DNA of 64,000 bases from Mastigias papua (taxonomy: Eukaryota > Cnidaria > Scyphozoa > Rhizostomeae > Mastigiidae), in contig OZ025269.1 in the NCBI GenBank assembly GCA_964019165.1, positions 6,610,669-6,674,668 of the forward strand. The letters run 5' to 3'. The first letter of the stretch is position 1. Each line of letters opens with the position of its first letter. This document shows positions 1 to 10,740 of the stretch, piece by piece. The notes under the pieces are model-generated. The model saw only the letters and a program-made list of their open reading frames with translations. It had not been told where the DNA came from and did not search any database. The position numbers and the translations under genes are program-made.

Positions 1-98
1 TCAACCGAAAAAATAAAAGGTAGTATGGTATCGCACAGAAAGATCGCACGAGTGTTGTCTCAATTTATATGTACGAATGAGGCAGACATACCTTAATC

Positions 99-650
99 AT
101 GGAAAAAATAAAGCAACAAAATGCAGTCAAAACGCAACGGATAAGGCGGTACAAAAAGAGAGGGAAGCAATTACGTCAAAACAAACCGTTTAAGGATAAT
201 GCTAAGCAACTCTACAGGGAAATTGGCAAGAAGCAAATTGATGTAAATGACCCACCTATATTTACTGAAATCGACGATTTCTGAACGAGAATATGGGGCA
301 ATGAAAAAGTCCATAAAGAAGTAGTTGAATGGATTAAAGACCAGGAAGAAATATATAAAGATCGGCAACGACAAGAAATGAAAGATATCATAATTGATGA
401 GGTACGCACTGCAATATAAAAGCGAACAGCTGGACATCACCAGGGTTAGATAAGATTCAAAATTTCTGGCTTAAGAACATAGATAAGCTGCATACGGATC
501 TGGCAAGGGAATATGATAACATATTCAAAGAACCTGACAAATTTCCAGAGTGGCTCACGCAAGGATTAACATTCCTGATTCCTAAATCTAATGATAGAAA
601 TGAAACTAAAAATTACTGACCAATAACTTGCTTGCCAACTACATTAAAGG
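99..650 (+). pseudogene. R2-group non-LTR retrotransposon, 5' piece of the RT (element A1, part 1)
   Basis: Translation gives a basic stretch with the pattern RIRRYKKRGKQ..QNK, then (with frame changes) a piece reading WTSPGLDKIQNFWLK and a piece reading PEWLTQGLTFLIPKSNDRN and PITCLPT. These match the N-terminal part and first RT blocks of non-LTR elements that carry a C-terminal restriction-like endonuclease (R2 group). The frame is broken by stops, so this is a remnant. The RT breaks off near 650, where a different element begins. Matching thumb and endonuclease pieces reappear at 3441-4135 and 6439-7125, so I infer that one ancestral element was split by later insertions; the RT palm between PITCLPT and the thumb is missing. 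The exact clade within the group (R4, NeSL or other) cannot be settled by eye. Confidence 0.7.
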
Positions 651-658
651 CAAAATAA

Positions 659-738
659 TTCGGACACAAACATTTCGGACAAAATATTTTCAGATGTTTT
701 TCAAAGTTATTTCGGACGTTTCCAGGGAAATTTCGGAC
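659..738. repeat. Four direct copies of TTCGGAC at the edge of the pogo-like segment
   Basis: TTCGGAC occurs at 659-665, 674-680, 711-717 and 732-738, all in the same orientation, immediately inside the point where the RT reading frame is lost. Clustered short repeats at an element edge are often transposase-binding sites; that role is an inference. A fifth copy lies at 3435-3441 in the same orientation, so this is not a simple terminal inverted repeat pair. Confidence 0.5.
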
Positions 739-833
739 GAATACAAAAAAGCATGTATTTAGTTATTTTTAATGCTTTAGAAAGATGTTTTAAGGTTAAC
801 TCTTTCAAGTTTATTTAAACAGCTCATTACTGC

Positions 834-2149
834 TTATAAGTGTTTAAATGGGTCCTCGTCGGGAACTTCAATTGTGGCAATGGGAATGATGCCGGCCATT
901 TCAAAACGTTTTAAAAACTGCTTTGCATGGCCATTTACATTCAGATCTAATGGCTGGAAGTGGGCCGTGAGGTTTTTCGGCACGAAAACAAACGCACAAT
1001 GGTTTTCTCGCATCACATCTTTAACTCGTTGTGTTGACTGTCCTTTGAAGAAATCTAATTTAAAGAGAGCTTTTTGATCATCCGATAGTTTAAGATGCTG
1101 ACTCTTCGTTGACAAATAAGGGAACACCACTTTCTCCAGATGTTCAATCGCAGATTCTTCGCAGCTCCAATGATTTGGGGCATGAGTGACATTAAATCCT
1201 CCTGGGAAGGCGATTCCATTCGGGTGGCAACGGCCAGTTTTTCCGGCATAAATTAGCTGCATTGGTAGAAAGTCACCATCTGCACTCACTGTAAAGGTTC
1301 CAGTGATCTGTTTCTATTTTCCTATCCCGACGATTGACACAGATTTTGTGCCTTGTACTTCAAGAGTTGCGTTGGTAGTACACACGTACGAAAGTGGTGT
1401 CTGATCAAAATTCAAAATTAACTCTTCTGGAATGTTGTGGCTGTCAACCTCCCTTTCAATATTACGTTGAAAGGTGAATTTTTCTTCTTCTAGCAAAGCC
1501 GGCGCAACAGGAATCTTACAGGTTGTTGCCATACGCCTTTTCATTCTTTTGCCTCGACGATCCATTTCATTAAGGATTTTTCTTGGCCATGCGTCACTGA
1601 ACGACAGATGTCCGCCATTTTCTACAAGCTGCATTCTGTCATTGGCAATGACAATTCCTTTGGCAATGGCGTTAATTACGTATCTGCTTATTGGTGCCCC
1701 TTTCAGTCGAAGAGACTTCACTGTATCCATAGTTTTCTCCATCAGGTGTTCGGGAAGAAGTTTGGGTCTTCCTTGTGTTTTTTGAATGAATTTTAGTTAC
1801 ATTTTCATGCGTTGATTTCCACTTTTCGTACGACTTTTTAAACTCAAAAACAGTTTGCTTCTTCAGGTTTGGGTACACTCCAGCAAAGTGCTTCAAGACA
1901 CTCGCAATTCCGTACTTATGTACTCAAGATTTCTCCAATCTCTGCTCTCTGTTCAGGCCTAAATTATATGTAACATTTTCTTGTTTCAGATCCCTGAGCT
2001 TCTGCTTTCTCTAATTGACTTTTAACATTCTTTGCTTCACATCCAGCCAAGTCAATTGTTTTCACAGTACTGTCTTTTTCCTCTTCAATAACACTGCAAA
2101 GTACTTTGGACGGTTTTGTTTTCTTGAAATAGTTGTAGGTCGACATCAT
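834..2149 (-). pseudogene. pogo/Tigger-like (DDE_1) DNA transposase, broken
   Basis: Read right to left, the pieces line up as one transposase. The N-terminus (2149-1964) starts MMSTYNYFKKTKPSK. A helix-turn-helix-like piece (1896-1672) contains KHFAGVYPNLKK. The catalytic part (1742-1314) contains ILNFDQTPLSYV, the first catalytic Asp block. A last piece (1289-834) contains LDFFKGQ, the second Asp block, and FQPLDLNVNG, the third. The three-Asp pattern and spacing fit the pogo branch of the Tc1/mariner superfamily, cut-and-paste enzymes acting on terminal inverted repeats. Frame changes between the pieces mean the gene is inactive. It is divergently oriented to the HIRAN-like reading frame at 2585-3096, and the two may belong to one element. 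The alternative, two unrelated insertions side by side, is not excluded. Confidence 0.72.
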
Positions 2150-2584
2150 GAAATGCTAAGCACTAACCACAGTATGATCGCTCCAGTAAAGGACGAAAGA
2201 GAGTCAGATTGAATACAGTGTATGAAGTCCCAACACTCAAATGGGAGAATCTATCGGCGGTAAGATCTGGAGAATGTGCGTCCATTTGAAGAGACCGACA
2301 AAGATTTCGTCTTGGTGGTGTACAATTTGGAGATCCTCCCATTTGCCCAAATTATATCGCCATTACACCAACACAACTTGTGTTATGCGTGCCATTTGTT
2401 TCACAACATTTTGTGATCGGCTCCATTTGTTGCCTATGAGCCGATTACACATCATAAAATCAAATAAAGTTGAAAGTCAGACACCATCAAATTCAACGAC
2501 AGCAGAAAGTAAGCACATACATTCTTCCATTTTTCTCATACAGTATTGCCTATTGCACATTGTGATATAAAGCACACTGAATGT

Positions 2585-3096
2585 GAAGATTGCCAGCTGT
2601 GGTTTTCATGTGTACGGAAAGTCTGTCTGGAGCTGCCCGAAAAGGGGAGAATATCTAACAGGAGAACAAGAAATGGATGAAGCAGCATTTGCAAGTCGAC
2701 CCTTATGCTGTTGCTTGGAAATTGAAGAGGAAGGATAAGTTAACTCCAAAAATGGTAGGACATACTCCTCGTGAAATTTCCCGTTTTGTCTGGACTTTTC
2801 TGAATTATGGTGGAAAAGTCGACGCAAAAGTTCACTCAGAACGTCATAGGTGGTCCCCAATACCATCAGGCGGACTAGAAATAATATTAGTGGCAAAGTT
2901 CGCAATATCTGATGAAAAGCGATGGTATCTTCCCCATCTATCCACACTAATCCATAGGAATTACAAAGTCAACGAAGAGGTTATGGACCAAGAAAATGGA
3001 CAAGAAAATGAAGATGATATAGGCCTATTTGACGATGATCAAGCTGACGAGAACGATATTATTTTTTTAGAGAATGACGAGGCTGATTTAAATTAA
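2585..3096 (+). pseudogene. HIRAN-like domain protein fragment with acidic tail
   Basis: The longest open part (2677-3096, 139 codons) contains VGHTPREISRFVWTFL, then GGKVDAKV and PSGGLEI, and ends in an acidic tail rich in Asp and Glu. In another frame just upstream (about 2590-2670) the translation reads CGFHVYGK and RGEYLTGEQE. Together they follow the order HVY..W....GE.L..E......DPYAVA....VGH.PR.IS, the look of HIRAN-type DNA-end-binding domains, here needing one or two frame changes near 2660-2690. HIRAN domains bind DNA ends in helicases such as HLTF. Stand-alone copies in cnidarian genomes may be carried by transposons; both their role here and their link to the divergent pogo-like gene are inferences. 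An N-terminal extension could start as early as 2160, but I recognise nothing there. Confidence 0.5.
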
Positions 3097-3166
3097 ATGT
3101 ACTTACAAAAATACAATTTCGTATCACTAAGTGGCTCTCAACACTTTCTTTCCCTTTGTGCGGTTT

Positions 3167-3348
3167 TGTACACGTTTTTTATTTGATAAGAAACCTAGCT
3201 CAGGCCCTACTAGTAGAAGTATCTTAAATTTTCTATTGCTTTCTGTTGTTAATGAAAGCAAAAGAAGAAAAGAATCTATTGTAATTTACCCCAACGTCTA
3301 CTAGTAGGTTTTTTATAAAGCAGTTTCTTATATATAAAAAACGTGTAA
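3167..3348. repeat. Imperfect palindrome (foldback) with about 25-bp arms
   Basis: The arm TACACGTTTTTTAT..GATAAGAAAC at 3167-3193 is the reverse complement, with few mismatches, of GTTTCTTATATATAAAAAACGTGTA at about 3324-3348. Inner arms around CTACTAGTAG (about 3208-3217 and 3298-3308) also pair. The whole could fold as a hairpin. It may be a small MITE or the sub-terminal part of the upstream element. Confidence 0.55.
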
Positions 3349-3440
3349 ATAAGAAAATACACATTTTAAACACAGAAAATACACAGTTTAAACAAAGAAA
3401 ATGTCTTGCTATATTTTCCCGTGTTGCAAAAAATTTCGGA

Positions 3441-4135
3441 CTGGATTATATGTGGACTTACAGGAAGAGAGAAAAAGACTTGTTGAAAGTGTGTGTTGAA
3501 GTCAAAGTTAAATAGAAAAAGCAAGATCCTGGCTGTAAATACGTGGGCAGTTGCAGTATTGAGGTATAGTTTTGGGGTGTTAGACTAGAGACAAGAAGAA
3601 CTAAGGCCAATGGATAGAATGACTAGACAAATTATGACGATACATGGAGCACTCTCCCTAAGAGTTTGACAGGGTCTATATGTCACTGTGCAATGGAGGA
3701 AGAGGGTTAGCAAGTGTTGAAAAGTATGCTAGGACTAAGGAAAACAACTTAGCACTCTATTTGAATATATCAAATGAACAGTTTTTAGGCGGAGTAAAAA
3801 ATATCAAAATATCTTAGATTGTGCAGAATCAAAGGAAAAGACTGTTTTCAAAGGAGAAATTTAAAATGATATATTGCTAGATGGACTGGGAAAAGATGTA
3901 TGCGCAGTTTGTACGTGAAATGCCAGAAGAAGTTGATAAAGACAGACGATAGGAATGGATGAGGAAGAGCGATCTGAAAGTGGAGACTGAAGCACTAGTT
4001 TTTGCGGCTCAAGAGCAAGCTTTGAAGACAAATGTGATAAAATGCAACATTGACAAGACAGGGAGTAGGCCGCTATGTAAAAATTGGCATGACAGATCAT
4101 TATATGGTTTTTGGCATCAGAAAGCTTAATGCTAA
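3441..4135 (+). pseudogene. R2-group element A1, part 2 (RT thumb region)
   Basis: With several frame changes the translation reads RKSKILAVNTWAVAVLRYSFGV, then RPMDRMTRQIMTIHGAL, then stretches around LYV and LFEYI. These match the region after the RT palm in R2-group elements, where the usual patterns are AINTWAVPVLRYSFGI and LDRKTRKILTMHGALHP. It ends near 4135 (WHDRSLYGFW), where a CR1-like element begins. The zinc-knuckle/endonuclease end that should follow is found at 6439. This continuity across 4140-6438 is the main reason to call a nested insertion. Confidence 0.68.
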
Positions 4136-4139
4136 TCTC

Positions 4140-6438
4140 TCTTTCATACGGAAATAAATTAAGACTGAATCTCGCAGCATAAAAAACTATAACAGGGAAG
4201 CCTTTCTTCTAGACCTCCAAAGTGTTGACTGGGAAATGACTATATCCTCCGCCGGGGATGACCCTAGTATCATGGCAAACAAATTCTGCGATATTTTTCA
4301 CTCGATCTTAGATATGCATGCACCGCTAAAAATGCAAAGAAATACGGTGCAACATGCACTCTCACCCTAGATAACTCCTCGTATCAGAAATATGATACAT
4401 GAGAGAGATCGGACTAAGAAACGAGCTGAAAAAGATCGCTCATTATGGCCTAAGTACAAATGCCCAAGAAATAAGGTAACCAGTGAACTCCGAAGGGTAA
4501 TCGAAAGCTACTTCTGCAATTTGATTGACGAAAATTCAAATAACCCGAAGGAGATGTGGAAAACGATCAACAAAGTCTTAAACAAAAGTCAGTGCTCCAT
4601 CACTCCCAGATCCGTCATGTATGACGGCCAACATATTGAAAACCAGAAGGGAATTGCGGTAGCATTTAATAATCATTTCATAACGATAGGCCATAAACTT
4701 GCTGAAAAAATCGAAACTAAAGAATCAGATAACCCACTAAAATACTTTACTATTGAAAATGCACCCACAGCCCCGAATTTTGAATTTCAACCCATTACTT
4801 CTGACCTTATAAAAATGAAATCAAAGATTTGAAATGCAATAAATCTTCGGGTTATGATAAGATTTCAGTACAGTTTGTGAAGGATGCAGCAGAAATTCTA
4901 TGCAATCCACTCGCCGCGATGTTCAACTTTTCATTCAAAATGGGTATTTTTCCGGATATATGGAAAATACCAAGGATAACCTCTATTTTCAAGTCTGGCT
5001 CAAAAAGCGACATGGGCAATTATAGGCCTATATGCATACTATCTGTTTTCTCGAGGTTACTTGAAAAACTTGGGCACGATCAAATCTCGTATTACATGAA
5101 AGAGCAAACGAAATTCGCTACATGTCAACATGCATTTTTAAAAATGCATAACACCCTACCATCACTACTTAACATAACAGATTCATGGCTCTCTAATATT
5201 GACAAGCGTAGAATTAATATAAGCGTATTTTTAGATCTTAAAAAAGCGTTTGATACGGTAGCCCACGGGATTCTTCTATCAAAACTAACCAATTACGGAA
5301 TGGTAGGGACTTCTCTTCTGTGGTTCAAATCGTATTTAGCCAGTAGAAAACAGTACTGTGTAATAAATGGCCACAAACCTAGTTTGAAAACAGTTCACTG
5401 TGGTATCCCCCAGGGATCATGCTTGGGGTCGCTCCTCTTCATCCTGTATGTCAATGGTTTTAAGCAGTGCCTCAAAAAATGCACCCCAAACATGTATGCG
5501 GATGATACCAGTATCACTTGTTCTGGGGAAGATATCTATGATCTCTGTAAAGATCTAAAAGCTAAGATCGACAATATTACAGAATGGCTACGCCTGAACA
5601 AGCTTAGCCTGAACACTGCTAAAACAGAATATATGGTTGTTGGTCATAAACGACAAACCAACCATATTCCTGGTCCACTAGAGGTAAATGTAAATGGAGA
5701 GCCAATCAAACGAGCTCAACAAGTTAAATACCTTGGAATTATGGTCGACGAGAACCTAACATGGAATGAGCAATATAAAAGCCTTAAAGGTAAAATAAAC
5801 AATGCTCTCTCATCCCTGTGGAAACTAAAGGACATACTCCCGCAATCTAAACTGGATCAGGTCTATAAGGCACTGCTTGAGAGTCATTTGAGATACAGTG
5901 ATGAACTATGGGGGAAATTGTCCAACACAAAGCTGGATCACCTTCAGCGCTTACAAAACAGAGCCCGCACACTAATAGAAGGCTTAAGATTAAAGGACGG
6001 GTGGAGGTGCAATTGGCTTTCTGTCTCAAATTTGATAAAATTTGACAGGGCAGTTATGATCTATAAAATAATAAATGGTCTCTGCCCAGACAATTTGAAA
6101 GGAAGACTTGCCACTAGGTCCCAAATATCAAACTATTCAACAAGACATAATCTTGACCTAGACATTCCAAGGCAAAACTTAGAATTCTCCAAAAAGAGTT
6201 TTTTCTATTGTGGTGCACAGACGTGGAACGAAATCCCAATACAAATAAAAACGAGTTCCACGATTACCACGTTCAAAAAGAAATTAAAGTAATACCTGTA
6301 AAATTAGTATTCCCTCCCGAAGCACGATCCCTGGGAAGACCAGCATTATACCTGAAGTTACAATTTAATGTTAATTCCCTTTTCTTTGTATCTCAGTTAG
6401 CTGATAGGGTTTCTGTGTAAAAATATGATTTGATGATG
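4140..6438 (+). mobile_element. CR1-like non-LTR retrotransposon, 5'-truncated, nested in A1
   Basis: The element begins inside the linker after the endonuclease (translation near 4170-4330 reads YNREAFLLDLQSVDWEM and ILDMHAPLK), carries a nearly complete RT, and ends in a short (GAT)n tail at about 6430-6438. Directly after the tail the interrupted R2-group frame resumes (6439 onward). A second copy of the same 3' end, on the minus strand at 53475-53850, ends in a longer run of the same triplet. Microsatellite tails are typical of CR1/L2 group elements, which insert by target-primed reverse transcription. The high similarity of the two 3' ends suggests a relatively young family. Confidence 0.82.
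4392..6292 (+). pseudogene. CR1-like reverse transcriptase ORF2 with one frameshift
   Basis: Two overlapping frames (4392-4832 and 4829-6292) join into one ORF2 by a single shift near 4820. The first contains the pre-RT linker (KKRAEKDRSLW, MWKTINKVLNK). The second, 487 codons, has the RT blocks in order: CNKSSGYDKIS, FPDIWKIPRITSIFKSG, NYRPICILSVFSRLLEK, VFLDLKKAFDTV, GIPQGSCLGSLLF and the catalytic MYADDTS. The tail domain follows (KYLGIMVDENLTWN, LQRLQNRARTLI, GAQTWNEIPIQIK). The RT palm is intact with both Asp residues of YADD present. The endonuclease is absent apart from its last part, so the copy cannot move by itself. Confidence 0.85.
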
Positions 6439-7125
6439 ATATATAGATTATGTTGTGAAAAGAATGAAACAGTTGCACATCTGGTATGTGGATGTAAAGT
6501 ATTGGCACAGAAGGAATATAAGAAGAGACATAGCAACAATGCTAGGATAGTACATTGGAAACATTGTGGCAGATACAATCTAGGGAGAGTTGATAAATGG
6601 CATGAGCATCATCCAGATGGAGCTATTGAAAGTAAATCAGTGAAATTTTATTGGATTTGACAATACAATGTGATCACCTTATTAAAGCTTGGAGACCGGA
6701 TATCTTAGTTGTGGAAAAGGATAGCAAGAAAGCTTTGATTATTGAAATTGCCTCTTCGGGAGATCACAATATTGTAGAGAAGGAAAATGAGAAAGTAGAA
6801 AAATATCAAGACCTTATAAGGGAGATTAATAAATTGTGGAACCTGAGGAGCGTTGATGTGATACCTGTAGTTGTTGGTACCCAGGGTCAGTGAGTAGGCG
6901 GATTGGACAATCCTTAGAGCAAATTTGGATTGATGTTAGAATTGGATTATTACAGAAGACAGCTTTGTTAGGGAAAGCAAGAATTCTGAGCAAATTTTGT
7001 TGAGAGTTGAGATGAGAATCGTACAAAGGATCTTTTGGCCACAGGTATTGGCCTGCTCTTTTGAGTATGTTCGGCATAAGATCTGCCTGAGCTAGAATGC
7101 TAATACTTACAATAATAATAATACG
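6439..7125 (+). pseudogene. R2-group element A1, part 3 (zinc knuckle and restriction-like endonuclease)
   Basis: Two adjoining frames (6430-6660 and 6651-6893) give a zinc-knuckle region IYRLCCEKNETVAHLVCGC followed by KEYKKRH, then the nuclease core KAWRPDILVVEKDSKK and LIIEIASSGDHN, then EKYQDLIREINKLW and VIPVVVG. This is the PD-(D/E)XK restriction-like endonuclease of R2-group elements, which nicks the target for reverse transcription. Two departures are visible: the first knuckle Cys is Tyr, and the usual IDIA motif reads IEIA. After stops the frame continues as a degenerate tail (QKTALLGKARILSK) to a short AAT/ATA-rich run near 7107-7125, probably the 3' end. Confidence 0.78.
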
Positions 7126-7129
7126 GTTC

Positions 7130-9182
7130 CATAAAGGACTGTCATCGCCGAGATGGTAAAGCGAATTGAGCCTTCCGATATCTATAAAATATCCCTTAAA
7201 GCACGCACAAAATAAGGCCTCTGACAGTCAAATCCAACTCCTGGCCTTCGCGTGTCGAAACGTTTTGGAACAATTAGGACGCATGGGACGTACAATTGAA
7301 GAAAGTAAAGGATTCCAAAGGAAAAGGCAAGGAAATAAGATTAAAAATCAGAATAGGTTAAATAGGAGAATACAGTAACTTGACAAACAGATTAAAAACT
7401 CAAAGCAAGTATTGGCTTGGAAGCGAAATGAGATTCACAGAAGAAAGTGTAATAGAAAGTCCACACATAAAGTGAAGGAACTCTTGCAAAAACTGAAAAG
7501 ATTGGCAAACCAAGAACTGAATAGAGTGAAAATCTAATTCACGTGAAAGAAAAGGCACTGTGGAATTAAGATATCATATTGTAAAAATTAAAAACATTAA
7601 GATCAAGGAAGCAAGAATCTGAAATAACGGAATATTTCAAGAAAACCAAGGACTGCTTTGCAGGAGGACAGAAGTAACAAAACATCTGAAAGGACAACTA
7701 TCTAAGATAAAAAATTTTCATAAATTCTGTATTGGAATTTGGGTAGACGATGCTAATACCCCATAACAAAAATGGATAAATACAGTAGGAAAGAAATAGA
7801 AGAAAAGGTCGTAAGTGTAGAGGAATTCACGATCTCCAAAGAGATACTACTTGACACAATCAAGAAACGGAAAAATTGGTCTGCCTCAGGGATTGACGGA
7901 GGACCGAAGTTGTATTGCAATAAGTTTAGGGGTATATGGAATTCATTTGTGAAATGCTTTACTAAGTGGATAGAGGAACCTAATGAAATTTTTGATTGGT
8001 TGACGTAAGGAAGAACTGTTCTGATACAAGAAACTGAAGATCTAAGTAGTGGAAGAAGTTACCCCTAATCACTTGTTTCAATACATGCTATAGAATTTTC
8101 ACAGATATATTTTGGTAATAATAAGAGAGATCATGCAATGAGAAATGACATCTGGGATAGAAGCCAACTAGGTACATGTTTAGGAGTCCTTGGGAACGTA
8201 GATCAGTTGCTTATTGACAATGCTAGAATGGATGAGGTCAGAGACAAAGAGCGAAACTTAGCAGTAGAATTCTATGATTATCAAAAAAGCTTACTACATG
8301 GTAAGACACTACCGGGTGATTAGAGCTTAGGAATGGATGGGAATCCCATTGAGAGCTGTAAGTGTCATTACCAAACTAATAGAAGGATGGAAAACAAGAT
8401 TAGAGATAAACCAGGATGGGAGAGTAACTACAACAGGGTGATTAACATTGCTAGATGGTTTCTTCAAGGAGGTAGTTACTTTCCCATAGGATTCTGCTTA
8501 ACTGAAGTACCTGTTGCAATGCTTATTGAGGAGTTGGATGGTTATACAATGGGACAAAGAGGTGAAGAGAGAGTAAAAGGAACGCGCTGTTTGTTTGTAG
8601 ACGATATAAAGATATACGAGGAGAATTATGAACAGCTTGAAATTGTCAATTAAATTATTGTTAAAGCCAGCATGGACACTGGAGGATGCTACTGAGTAAA
8701 GAAATGTATAGATCTGGAGTTCAGAAATGGTAAAATGATTAAAGGTGAAAGCCTGATCGCTTGAGAGGGAAAAATGGAAGCGTTAGATCCGGAGAAGAAC
8801 AAGATATGCAGGTTTCAGAAATGTGAGTATGCTGATAAAATTGATGTTAAGTATGTCATGGAAAGAGTGAAGAAAGTAATCCGAAAGAGGCTAGAGCACT
8901 TAACTGGATTGAATGTAAGCGACCAAAACTTTTTGAAAGCGATTTTATTTTAGATTAATACCTATTGCTGGTTATGTACTGAATGTATGCAACCTGGGAA
9001 AAGTGAACTAGATGAACTTGACTGGATTGTGAAAAGTATGCTAAGGAGAGAGGGGTTCCGTGGAAAGCAATCAAGTGATGAGAGATTGTACACACGAAGG
9101 AATGACGGTGGAAGCGGATTACAAAGCCTTTAGGAAGTATATGGTGAAACAAAATTCAGGGTGGCATGCTATATGACTGTGT
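7130..9182 (+). pseudogene. R2-group non-LTR element A2, N-terminal and RT region
   Basis: The order of recognisable pieces is a basic N-terminal region (7166-7540), then 7772-8008 with TIKKRKNWSASGIDGG and EEPNEIFDWLT. Next comes 8138-8323 with RNDIWDRSQLGTCLGVLG and VDQLLIDNARMDEVRD, where the RT block 3 equivalent LAVEFYDYQKS is followed by a deletion. Then 8333-8653 has ARWFLQGGSYFPIGFCLTEVP and the catalytic block CLFVDDIKIYEENYE. Degenerate thumb sequence (YVMERVKKVIRKR, GELDELD, FRGKQSSDERLYTRRNDGG-like) runs to about 9180. It is a second, clearly different member of the R2 group with frame breaks throughout. A CR1-like fragment interrupts it at 9183. Confidence 0.8.
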
Positions 9183-9912
9183 GATCAAACATGTTAGAAG
9201 AACATGTTAGAAGAAATATATTATAAAACTGTGATCCCTGCCACCACTTATTGTATATCAGTATGGGGATCCTGCCCAGAACCAACATTTAAAAGAGTGG
9301 AAAAACAACACATAAGGGCAGCAAAAGTCATTTATAGATTGAGTAAATCAATAAAAGATGAAGATGTACTAGCAGCAGTCAACTGGCAAGACCTTGGCTA
9401 CATCTATAAAAGGAAAATTGCAATTGAAATGCACAAAGTAACATTCGACACCAAAAGTAGAATAGCTCATCAGTACTGTGTTGGAAGACAGTCTTTGAGA
9501 AAGGGGGCAAAATTTGAAATAAAGAGAATGAGAACCGAACTTGGAAGACAGTCAATACAGTTCAGAGGTCCCATAATATGGAATTCATTAAACAAAGAAC
9601 TAAAGAAGCAAACAAATAGAGAAACTTTCAAACGCCATTTAAGATCAGACATGAAAACATTAAATAAATTGTCTTTTGGAAAAGAAACAACATTTAACGC
9701 AAATAGGGATGAAAATTATGTTTACTATTAGAAATAAGATTAGGGACAATTTCGATATAAGGTTAGAGACAATTTTAACATTTACGTTAATTTTTAAACA
9801 AACTTTTGTAATTAGGCTAGTTTATTTTAATTTAAGCAGGTCCACATCAGCTTTTTGCTGCCAAATTTTGACCTGGGTAAATTAAACCATGTATGTATGT
9901 ATGTATGTATGA
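9183..9912 (+). mobile_element. CR1/L2-type 3' fragment with (ATGT)n tail, nested in A2
   Basis: An open frame of 175 codons (9204-9731) contains TTYCISVWGSC, VEKQHIRAAKVIYRL, VNWQDLGYIYKRKIA and FRGPIIWNSLNKELK. This is the C-terminal tail domain found after the RT in CR1/L2/Jockey-like elements. The insertion ends in GTATGTATGTATGTATGTATG (about 9892-9911), a microsatellite tail, and R2-group coding sequence resumes after it. A short duplication, ACATGTTAGAAGA, occurs twice at its 5' edge (9188-9215). The fragment lacks the RT and is a dead 5'-truncated copy. Confidence 0.8.
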
Positions 9913-10740
9913 ACGCACAGGAGGATACAAGCAGCATTGAGGAAAGATGTTCGTAAAGAGCAAATATCACTGAAAAGAGAAGCAGAAAAAGCAGCGAGGA
10001 ATATAAATGCAACAGTATCATTTAGCAAAGGTAATATAACAATCTGTGATTAAAGATATAAAGAATGGAAAGTTGTATAAAAGACACTGAAAGGCGTTAT
10101 AAGCAAAGGACAAGAACAATCTAGAAAACAAAGCTTCAGTGAGAAAGAGCTGTAAAGTGAAATTCCCAAACAATATGGTAAAGACGACTTCGAGTGCTTA
10201 ACATGCAACACTGACTCCCAAAATACATGGTAGCGACCAGGGCATGGAAAAGATTTAGAGGCTTAGTGGAAGATGACGACTACCAACTTTGTGGGGAATA
10301 CAGAAAAACAGTCCAGTAAGTTTTATCTGGATGCAAGACATTAGCTGGATTGGAGTACGTCAAACGTCACCATAACGATGCCGAAAATTGGGAACGTGTA
10401 AAAGCGATTGAAAAGGATGGAAATGGGTTATTTCGAGATTGGGAACATCGAATGAGAACTAACTGTGTAGCACGGAGACCTGACCTTACGTTAGCAGACA
10501 AGGACAAAAAATACTATTGATAGATATGTTCGAATGAAGCTAACAAGGAACACAAACGAGAAGAAAAATCCAGAAAATATAGAAAATTATGCTTCAAATT
10601 ACAAGAAAGAAAAGAGGGTTTCACAGTTCGAAGAGTTTAAAAAGTATTGGATGCCTTGGTGGAGAAATGAAAGAATTTTAAGAAAGGATCGAAATAATTT
10701 TTGATAAGGATAAAGACAACAATAAAGAACCTTAGATTAT
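9911..10740 (+). pseudogene. R2-group element A2, zinc knuckle and endonuclease end
   Basis: After the nested fragment the translation gives RIQAALRKDVRKEQISLKR, then about 10225-10640 reads VATRAWKRFRGLVEDDDYQLC, VLSGCKTLAGLEYVKRHHND, CVARRPDLTLADKDKK and EKSRKYRKLCFKLQERKEGF. This is the zinc knuckle followed by the RPD core of a restriction-like endonuclease, continuing the A2 element split at 9183. Stops and frame changes are frequent, for example directly after the RPD motif. It fades near 10740. Confidence 0.72.

Noticed and set aside
171..440. Minus-strand frame with hydrophobic stretches
   Set aside because: It overlaps the plus-strand R2-group fragment and is explained as its antisense shadow.
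3435..3441. TTCGGAC as right terminal inverted repeat of the pogo-like segment
   Set aside because: It has the same orientation as the four left copies, so it is not an inverted repeat; a chance match cannot be excluded.
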